Shown: positions 5,765 through 10,943 of the stretch, piece after piece | How positions within the stretch are numbered: position 1 is the stretch's first letter | Layout of the letters: each line of letters begins with the position of its first letter | Assembly (NCBI GenBank): GCA_042573625.1 | Contig: JBHPCZ010000110.1 | Coordinates: 1-10,943 of the forward strand | Source of the DNA: JBHPCZ01 sp042573625 | GTDB lineage: Bacteria; Desulfobacterota; Desulfobacteria; Desulfobacterales; UBA11574 | Direction of reading: 5' to 3' | Length of the DNA stretch: 10,943 bases | Position numbers and translations under genes: made by a program | Notes under the pieces: model-generated | Seen by the model: only the letters and a program-made list of their open reading frames with translations | What the model was told of the DNA's origin: nothing | The model's database searches: none

Positions 5765-7762
5765 TTACCGCAAAACCAGATCAACGACTTTTTCAACACT
5801 GTCAGCGAAAATCAGCTCCAGATTACCTCGAATTTCAGCGCTGATGCTATCCACATCAACCCGATTCTTTTCCGGGAACACCGCGGTTTTCACTCCAGCA
5901 CGCCGTGCTGCCAATATTTTTTCCCTAATGCCGGCCACGGGAAGGATTCTGCCGGTGAGCGTGAGTTCACCGGTCATGGCCACATCTCTTCTTGCCGGAC
6001 GGTTTTGGGCCAAGGAGATCAGTGAAAGCGCAATGGTGAGCCCTGCAGAGGGCCCGTCCTTGGAGATTGCACCGGCGGGAACATGAATGTGAATATCGTG
6101 TCCGGAAAAAAAATCTTCGGAGATCCGAAACCGTTCCGTATTGCTGCGGAGATAGCTCAGGGCAGCCTGGGCCGATTCTTGCATCACCTCTCCCAGAGAT
6201 CCGGTTAAAATCAGTTCTCTGGTTCCTCTCATCCGGGTGACTTCAATAAAAATGATGTCCCCGCCCGTCTCCGTCCAGGCGAGTCCCGTCGTGACCCCGA
6301 TCCGGTCCTTGGCCTCGGCAACCTCGTAGTAAAACCTTCGAGGACCCAGATACTGTTCAACTTTTTTGGGATCAATGAACACCCGATCCGCATCGTTCCC
6401 CTGATGTATGATCTCCCTTGCGATTTTGCGACAGATCGAGCCGATTTCCCGTTCGAGGTTTCGAAGCCCGGCCTCGTGCGTATATCCTCTGATAATTTTA
6501 AGCACCGATTCCGTGGAAAATTCAGGAGGAGCGTGCGAAAGACTTGTCGCTTCGATTTGCCTGGGAATCAGGAAATTAAACGCAATACGCGCTTTTTCTT
6601 CATCCGTGTAGCCCGATAACGCGAGAATTTCCATTCTGTCCAAAAGTGGCCGGGGTATGGGATCCGTCAGGTTGGCGGTTGCGATGAACATCACATTGGA
6701 GAGATCAAAGGGCACGTCGAGGTAGTAATCCAAAAAATGCTCATTCTGTTCCGGGTCCAGAACCTCCAGGAGGGCTGAGGCCGGATCACCACGGAAATCC
6801 TGGCCGATTTTATCGATTTCATCCAGCATGAACAGGGGATTCGTGGAGCCGATTCTGCGGATTGCATCGATGATTCGACCCGGCATGGCACCGGCGTAAC
6901 TCCTGCGATGTCCCCTGATTTCAGCTTCATCCTTCATCCCTGCAAGGGAGAGGCGGATGAATTTTCTGCCGAGAGCGGCAGCGATGGCTCTTCCCAAAGA
7001 CGTTTTCCCTGTGCCCGGCGGTCCCACAAAACAGAGCACAGGCCCTCTCGGTCGATGATTCCATTGCTTCCGGGCCAAAGTCTTTCCAACAGCAGCCCGC
7101 ACTTCCTCGATTTTAAGCGGTTTTGCCAGATAGTGGTAGGCGCCCTTTTGCAGCGCCTCTACAGCAGATGGCACCGTCGCATATCCGGTAATAATAATGA
7201 CTTCAGTTTTTGGATATCGGGTTTTGACAGTTTCAAGAAGCTCGATCCCCCCTACATTGGTCATGAGGAGATCCGTGAGCACAAGGTCGAATGGGGCGGA
7301 TTCCATATGCTCCAGAGCCTCTGCGCCATTGACGGCGGTTGCCACGCGAAAGCCTTCCTTTTTAAGGATGTGTTCAAGATTGGTCCGGGCAATTTCTTCG
7401 TCATCCACCACCAGAACCCTGAAATCCTGTTGCGTCTTCAGTTTCCTTACCGCAATGTACTCGAGGATCCGTTCTTTCGATTGGCTCAGGCCTTCATGTT
7501 CCTTGTTAAGGATGTGTTCTACGTGTTGAAGGTCAAGGTTGTCCTCGGTATGGGCATTCCATGGGAGGGACACCAGATACTCCAGGTAGTTGATGCCGAT
7601 GGCATATTCAGCCGCTTCCGGGGGCGTTTTATCCAGCTTTTCCAATTCATGGAGCGCATGGGTCTCCGCAGGCGGCGCCATCTTTGCATTAAGTACCTCT
7701 CGTCGCAGCAGTTCAAGTTCCTGAATCGGTTGTTTTTCATCTGATTTGCTGAATAGTCCCAT
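5765..7762 (-). CDS. Lon-like protease with an inserted receiver (REC) domain
   Basis: A 665-residue protein. Residues 12-108 match the helical second half of the Lon N-domain (YLVSLPWN, HEGLSQSKERILEYIAVRKL). Residues 114-232 form a full receiver: D120/D121, phosphoacceptor D164, T192, K214. Then comes the Lon AAA+ module with Walker A GPPGTGKTS (247-255) and Walker B LDEID (D314/E315), and the Lon protease domain with S572 (KDGPSAG) and K615, 43 residues apart as in E. coli Lon. The globular N-terminal substrate-binding domain is absent. This should be an ATP-dependent cytoplasmic protease whose activity or substrate choice is set by phosphorylation. It faces the regulator gene tail to tail across 23 bp. 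Only a weak GAGAG ribosome site precedes the ATG. All key residues are intact, so it is not a pseudogene. Confidence 0.92.
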   Translation of the reverse strand: MGLFSKSDEKQPIQELELLRREVLNAKMAPPAETHALHELEKLDKTPPEAAEYAIGINYLEYLVSLPWNAHTEDNLDLQHVEHILNKEHEGLSQSKERILEYIAVRKLKTQQDFRVLVVDDEEIARTNLEHILKKEGFRVATAVNGAEALEHMESAPFDLVLTDLLMTNVGGIELLETVKTRYPKTEVIIITGYATVPSAVEALQKGAYHYLAKPLKIEEVRAAVGKTLARKQWNHRPRGPVLCFVGPPGTGKTSLGRAIAAALGRKFIRLSLAGMKDEAEIRGHRRSYAGAMPGRIIDAIRRIGSTNPLFMLDEIDKIGQDFRGDPASALLEVLDPEQNEHFLDYYLDVPFDLSNVMFIATANLTDPIPRPLLDRMEILALSGYTDEEKARIAFNFLIPRQIEATSLSHAPPEFSTESVLKIIRGYTHEAGLRNLEREIGSICRKIAREIIHQGNDADRVFIDPKKVEQYLGPRRFYYEVAEAKDRIGVTTGLAWTETGGDIIFIEVTRMRGTRELILTGSLGEVMQESAQAALSYLRSNTERFRISEDFFSGHDIHIHVPAGAISKDGPSAGLTIALSLISLAQNRPARRDVAMTGELTLTGRILPVAGIREKILAARRAGVKTAVFPEKNRVDVDSISAEIRGNLELIFADSVEKVVDLVLR

Positions 7763-8166
7763 GGCTCTCTCACAATGGCTGAAAAAGTAATAACTTGGTA
7801 GTGACTAAAGTTCGCCCTATTGCGACCCGTACATATATTTGGATAACTCATTCATTATTTAAAACCTGGCTTTTATAGTAAAATCTATTGGTGATCGGTC
7901 TGGGCCAGGGTGTAAAGTGAACTAAAGTTAATGAATGTGCTGTTGGCACTGCCAAATTAAATCAAAATGACAGCAGGTTATCTTATTCTTGAAATCATGG
8001 ATTTGTCAAATAGAATGGAAAAACAGGTGGTAACGAATATATTCGAGAAACAATATACTGTGTCGGCAGTTGCGGACGTATCTCAAGATGGAGCCGTTGT
8101 CAGCAACCTTCCTTGCACGGTGTGCACAGCGCCAATGTTTCTGAGCAAGAGCGTGGGTCGGTGATC
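7763..8166. other. 404-bp noncoding region upstream of the REC-Lon gene
   Basis: This stretch should hold the REC-Lon promoter, read on the minus strand. I see a TACTAT/TATAAA-like minus-strand box near 7873-7882 but no matching -35, and no properly spaced sigma-54 site. Two perfect palindromes are present: TTGGCA-C-TGCCAA (7943-7955, listed separately) and CGAATATATTCG (8034-8045). A 65-codon plus-strand frame (7967-8164) has no ribosome site and no recognisable features. Confidence 0.45.
7943..7955. promoter_or_regulatory. Perfect TTGGCA-C-TGCCAA palindrome, possible operator
   Basis: Two 6-bp arms are separated by a single base, about 180 bp upstream of the REC-Lon start codon. A perfect 13-bp dyad in a noncoding region is compatible with a dimeric regulator site, and the distance would suit an enhancer site for the neighbouring NtrC-type activator. 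No sigma-54 promoter with correct spacing lies between it and the gene, so the role is open. Confidence 0.25.
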
Positions 8167-8721
8167 TCATTTGCTGATAAAAAAGACCGGGATGGATGTG
8201 TCCCGTACGACTTCCATGGGGGACGCCAGGTCCTTTAACACAAACTGTAACCGGCTGGTTTTTCTCTCCAATTTTCGAACACAACTTTCCACATTACCGG
8301 ACTTCACCACATGCTGAAAGGGGATGCCCTCTTCAGCTGCACGGGCGGCAAAAACCCGGGCTCCGTTAGCGGCGCTGGCTTGGAAGTTTTTAAACATTTC
8401 CTTTTGATAGGGTTCGGATTTTTTTGATGTTCCAAAATCTATGGACGCACAGTTCAGGGCGATAATCTCATATGTCATTCTTTTCGCGAGGCCTATGGCG
8501 TAATCGATCAGCGGGTCAGAAAACTGATCCGCCTCACCCACCACCAGTATTTTGGGGCGTTCCTGAAGGAGTTCTCTGGCTGCATCTTGCAACCCGGCCT
8601 CTGCAAAGGCTGCGGCGATCGTATAGGTTTCAAGGCGCTTTGCCGAACCCGTTTTTTTAATTTGGACGCGATTATCCGCCGTTTTTTTCCATGAAAATCG
8701 CTTTATTAATCTCTTTATCAT
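8167..8721 (-). CDS. UspA-fold (universal stress-like) protein with helical N-terminal module
   Basis: A 184-residue protein. Residues 1-30 are basic; residues 31-55 form a helical AFAEAG module (ETYTIAAAFAEAGLQDAARE). From residue 57 the sequence follows the UspA fold: strand PKILVVGE, helix DPLIDYAIGLAKRM, strand EIIALN, a central helix rich in Ala (FQASAANGARVFAARAAEEG), strand FQHVVKSG and terminal strand IPVFFIS. The glycine-rich G-x2-G-x9-G(S/T) nucleotide motif near the end of ATP-binding family members is missing, so this is more likely a non-ATP-binding type. The ribosome site is weak (AGAG). The 271-bp gap to the upstream small gene, also on the minus strand, shows no clear promoter; cotranscription is possible. 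The precise role is unknown. Confidence 0.7.
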   Translation of the reverse strand: MIKRLIKRFSWKKTADNRVQIKKTGSAKRLETYTIAAAFAEAGLQDAARELLQERPKILVVGEADQFSDPLIDYAIGLAKRMTYEIIALNCASIDFGTSKKSEPYQKEMFKNFQASAANGARVFAARAAEEGIPFQHVVKSGNVESCVRKLERKTSRLQFVLKDLASPMEVVRDTSIPVFFISK

Positions 8722-8992
8722 AGCGCTGCTCTGTCTCTTAATCCGAAAAGTGACTTTCTTATCCGTCTCTACGACCAGAAACGTTTTGTCATTGCGCCTT
8801 TTTCAGATTGTTGACATCGGATGCGACAGCAACTCTCCGTCGAACTCCCCAAAGGGGCTTTGATGGTCTTGAAGTGAATCAGTATTCGGAAATAGATATC
8901 TCACTATTTATAACATTCGGAAGATGCCATCGGGTACAGAAATAGTATGGATAGGCTGATTGGAGTTCCTAAAATTCACGGCTGCGTTTTTT

Positions 8993-9181
8993 TTACCTGG
9001 GAGGACGCAGCTCCTGCCTGGGTCTTTGCCGGACCTTGGGACGATTGGACTTGCGTGGCCGTTCTTGATCCTCGAGGAGTTCGAGGGCCAGGTGAGGTAC
9101 TCCTGCTTCGGCATACGCGCTGGCCATCATATATTTATCGAAATTATCCCGGATACTCTTGAGTTTTGTTATGATACCCAT
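8993..9181 (-). CDS. 62-residue protein matching the N-terminal module of the UspA-like neighbour
   Basis: ATG at 9181 is chosen over one eight codons upstream because a perfect GGAGGT lies six bases before it. Residues 15-40 (DKYMMASAYAEAGVPHLALE and following LLEDQER) align with residues 31-55 of the UspA-fold protein encoded next on the same strand (AFAEAG-x6-A-x2-LL). The rest is a strongly basic, Pro/Arg-rich tail (from about residue 41, ending PRQELRPPR). It is thus a free-standing copy of the helical module, probably for protein-protein or nucleic-acid contact. I know no function for it. A sigma-54-like element lies about 60 bp upstream. The excellent ribosome site and homology to a neighbour make a real gene likely. 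Confidence 0.7.
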   Translation of the reverse strand: MGIITKLKSIRDNFDKYMMASAYAEAGVPHLALELLEDQERPRKSNRPKVRQRPRQELRPPR

Positions 9182-9240
9182 CGTTGTACCTCCTATTTTG
9201 TTCATGTTTATAAAAAAACCTGTGATCGATTCGAAAACAA

Positions 9241-9256
9241 TTCAATAACCGTGCCA
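9241..9256 (-). promoter_or_regulatory. Candidate sigma-54 promoter (one mismatch) for the small UspA-module gene
   Basis: On the minus strand the sequence reads TGGCAC-GGTTA-TTGAA. The -24 box is perfect and the spacing is exact, but the -12 box has TTGA in place of TTGC. Transcription would begin near 9230 and give a leader of about 50 nt before the gene's strong ribosome site. The lost C at -12 usually weakens such promoters, so this is only a candidate. Confidence 0.4.
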
Positions 9257-9555
9257 GAGATGCAGAAATATGTTAACTTTACTGTTATCATTAGATTATT
9301 TAGATTTTTATCTGTCTTTGCCATATCTTCACACAATGTTACATATTACAACGCCACGAATGGGCTATAGATTGTTTTATTTAAATATCAACATATTATA
9401 TCGCATTGAATATAAATGTATCAAGGTTGCAAAATGAAACATTTGTAATAATTTCCCAGGGTATTCCGGATCATGCTCTTTTCAACATCAACTCCGGTTG
9501 GTGCTATATGCGATGCACAGACTGTCAGCTTAAAAATTATAAATAATTGAATATT

Positions 9556-9572
9556 TACATTAATAGAATGTA
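9556..9572. promoter_or_regulatory. TACATT-N5-AATGTA inverted repeat, candidate activator (enhancer) site
   Basis: A perfect 17-bp dyad with 6-bp arms and a 5-bp centre, extended by TGAA/TTCA with a bulge. It lies about 60 bp upstream of the -24 box, hence near -93 from the expected start, where NtrC-family dimers often bind. The half-site AATGT recurs at 9335-9339 and 9415-9419. The region is AT-rich, so chance is a real alternative. Confidence 0.35.
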
Positions 9573-9630
9573 TTCATAGATTCGTTGCGTTTTGTAACTG
9601 CGAGTTGGTTTTGTTGACATGCTACCTCAT

Positions 9631-9646
9631 TGGCATAGAGGTTGCA
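9631..9646 (+). promoter_or_regulatory. Sigma-54 (-24/-12) promoter for the PEP-enzyme gene
   Basis: The sequence TGGCAT-AGAGG-TTGCA matches the sigma-54 consensus TGGCAC-N5-TTGCA at all but one base, with GG and GC separated by exactly 10 bases. It is noncoding and correctly oriented. Initiation is expected near 9657, leaving a leader of about 100 nt before the gene. Use of this promoter requires an AAA+ activator, and one is encoded 4 kb away in this window. Confidence 0.8.
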
Positions 9647-9758
9647 TTTGGATTTTAAAATATTTATGATACTCAGAGAAGATAAACACATAGGGAGGCA
9701 AAAAAACCGCCTGCTTTGGGCATATATTTTTTGTTTTCAATTTCAAGAAGAGTTTTTA

Positions 9759-10943
9759 ATGCTTAAATCATTTTTTAATAAAGTAAAAAATTTAATCATC
9801 AGACAAGATTTTAAAGACTACGATCTTGAATATGATTCGAACCTCATTCAATTTTTCTTAAGTGACGGCTATGAAAAGCTTAAAAATCGTTATGCGCTCT
9901 TTAATACGTTGTTGTCGGAAAATAATGTGACCATGAATATTATGAGCGACCTCCAGGAAAGGGTAAATTCACAGCTTATCACCCTCCCTTATTTTAAAGA
10001 CCAGGTATCTATATTCCTAGACCGCTTTCTGGCTATGGTAAGCGCTCTGATCAATATGAGCCCAAACAAGTATGATTGGCTTTTGCCCATAGCCGAAGAT
10101 ATTAAAAAAGGGATTGATAAAAAGCTGGAGACCGAGAGTCTTGAATCGATGCAACGCCTTTACTATCTTAACCAGGTCAGTGCCGTTATGGCCGGTGAAC
10201 TGGGTGCCAAGGCGTCAAATCTTGGAGAACTGAAAAACATTCTTAATTTTCCCACACCCAAAGGGCTGATCTTCAGCTTCCGGGCTTACGAGGAACTAGT
10301 TGCTTACAATAAAATTGATGAATTGATATTAGCATTGACGCCCGATCTCACGATGGAAGACGGCCGGAAAATACAGAAGGCCTCGTCCAAAATTCAGAAA
10401 GCCATTCTTGGGGCTGAGATTCCCCCCTCTTTAGAAAAAGAGTTTACAAAAAGCCTGAAATATTTAGAGGGCATACAATTTTTTGCCGTCCGAAGCAGTG
10501 CCATGGGAGAAGATGGAAAATACTCTTTTGCCGGCCAGTTTCGTTCTGTGCTCAACGTCACCCGCGACAACATTCTGGAGGCATTCAAAAATGTTTGTGC
10601 CAGCCTCTTCGAAGAAAGGGCCATCCATTACCGGTTAGCCCAAGGGATTACCGAAGAGAGGGGAGTTGCAATGGCCGTGATGGTGATAGAGATGATACCG
10701 GCGATAACATCCGGCATCCTTTATACGCTTGATCCCGATCATCCCGGATCGAATCAGATGGTAATTACCGCTGTTAGAGGGCTTGGACAGTATGCTGTGG
10801 ACGGAACAACAAGCCCGGATATTTACATTTTGGATCGTGAAAAAGGCGGTAAGTTGCATAAACAAACCATCGGGCAAAAACACGTCAAGCTGGTGTGCGA
10901 CACACAGAACGGCGGCGTGAAAGAAGAGCCTGTTCCGGTTGCG
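9759..10943 (+). CDS. PEP synthase/PPDK-like enzyme, N-terminal 395 residues (runs off the right edge)
   Basis: The frame stays open to the end of the window. Residues 1-140 are a helical, charged extension not found in classical PEP synthase. From about 145 the PEP/pyruvate-binding ATP-grasp domain begins: GELGAKASNLGEL (K151 at the conserved Lys), FAVRSSAMGED (R245), SFAGQFRSVLNV, ERAIHYR, VAMAVMVIEM, SGILYTLDP and VRGLGQYAVDGTTSPD. These match the order and spacing of the nucleotide-binding half of PEP synthase (pyruvate + ATP + water to PEP + AMP + phosphate) and of PPDK. The phosphohistidine and PEP-binding domains would lie beyond the window, so catalytic type cannot be decided. AAGAAGAG seven bases before the ATG supports the start. 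Transcription is probably sigma-54 dependent. Confidence 0.85.
   Translation, partial: MLKSFFNKVKNLIIRQDFKDYDLEYDSNLIQFFLSDGYEKLKNRYALFNTLLSENNVTMNIMSDLQERVNSQLITLPYFKDQVSIFLDRFLAMVSALINMSPNKYDWLLPIAEDIKKGIDKKLETESLESMQRLYYLNQVSAVMAGELGAKASNLGELKNILNFPTPKGLIFSFRAYEELVAYNKIDELILALTPDLTMEDGRKIQKASSKIQKAILGAEIPPSLEKEFTKSLKYLEGIQFFAVRSSAMGEDGKYSFAGQFRSVLNVTRDNILEAFKNVCASLFEERAIHYRLAQGITEERGVAMAVMVIEMIPAITSGILYTLDPDHPGSNQMVITAVRGLGQYAVDGTTSPDIYILDREKGGKLHKQTIGQKHVKLVCDTQNGGVKEEPVPVA

Larger units (their letters stand above)
9182..9758. other. 577-bp AT-rich divergent regulatory region
   Basis: It separates the small minus-strand gene from the plus-strand PEP-enzyme gene. It contains two opposed sigma-54-type elements and a 6-5-6 inverted repeat, listed separately. 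Weaker dyads are AAATGT (9414-9419) with ACATTT (9439-9444), ATGT-T-ACAT (9336-9344), and GTGC (9501-9504) with GCAC (9515-9518). A GGGAGG word (9693-9698) lies in the leader of the PEP-enzyme mRNA without a start codon at fitting distance. I see no gene inside. Confidence 0.6.

Noticed and set aside
7938..7954. Minus-strand TGGCAG...CAGCA resembling a sigma-54 promoter before REC-Lon
   Set aside because: GG and GC are 11 bases apart instead of 10; sigma-54 promoters tolerate this poorly. The bases are better explained by the palindrome.
7967..8164. 65-codon plus-strand reading frame
   Set aside because: No ribosome site, no recognisable motif, and it lies in the region expected to hold the REC-Lon promoter on the other strand.
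8847..8857. CCCC-AAA-GGGG hairpin between the small gene and the UspA-like gene
   Set aside because: Four-bp stem with a three-base loop and no T tract on the minus strand; not a convincing terminator.

Overview
The window most resembles an environmental deltaproteobacterium (Desulfobacterota, perhaps Desulfobacterales). That is an inference from gene types: a membrane histidine kinase paired with an NtrC-type regulator, a Lon-like protease carrying a response-regulator domain, degenerate UspA-like proteins with an AFAEAG-type helical N-terminus, and a PEP-synthase-like enzyme behind a sigma-54 promoter. No rRNA, tRNA, insertion sequence or CRISPR array is visible, so the taxonomy rests on gene content alone.

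Layout. Bases 1-2300 hold an incomplete unrecognised reading frame, a leader region that can form two mutually exclusive RNA pairings ahead of a 34-residue membrane peptide, a secreted DUF3859-type protein, and an EF-hand/isochorismatase-fold fusion. Bases 2272-2916 are noncoding and contain a compact GC-rich compound inverted-repeat element. Bases 2917-5741 encode a HAMP histidine kinase and an NtrC-family sigma-54 activator with overlapping ends (ATGA). Facing them across 23 bp on the minus strand is the most striking gene: a Lon protease that lacks the usual N-terminal globular domain and has a complete receiver (REC) domain inserted directly before its AAA+ module. Next on the minus strand are a UspA-fold protein without the usual nucleotide-binding glycine motif, and a 62-residue protein that matches that protein's N-terminal helical segment. 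Facing away from the small gene, and running off the right edge, is a PEP/pyruvate-binding (PEP synthase/PPDK-like) enzyme with an unusual ~140-residue N-terminal extension.

Working model (inference). The two receiver domains, one in the sigma-54 activator and one in the Lon-like protease, agree at about 67 of 117 positions by hand alignment and keep all phosphorylation residues. One kinase could therefore drive two outputs: transcription from sigma-54 promoters and controlled proteolysis. A textbook -24/-12 element lies upstream of the PEP-synthase-like gene, with a 6-5-6 inverted repeat at enhancer distance. A one-mismatch sigma-54 element faces the small UspA-module gene on the other strand. 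The kinase, activator, protease, stress-like proteins and PEP enzyme may form one signalling and energy-metabolism unit. The sequence shows the parts; the wiring between them is not demonstrated.
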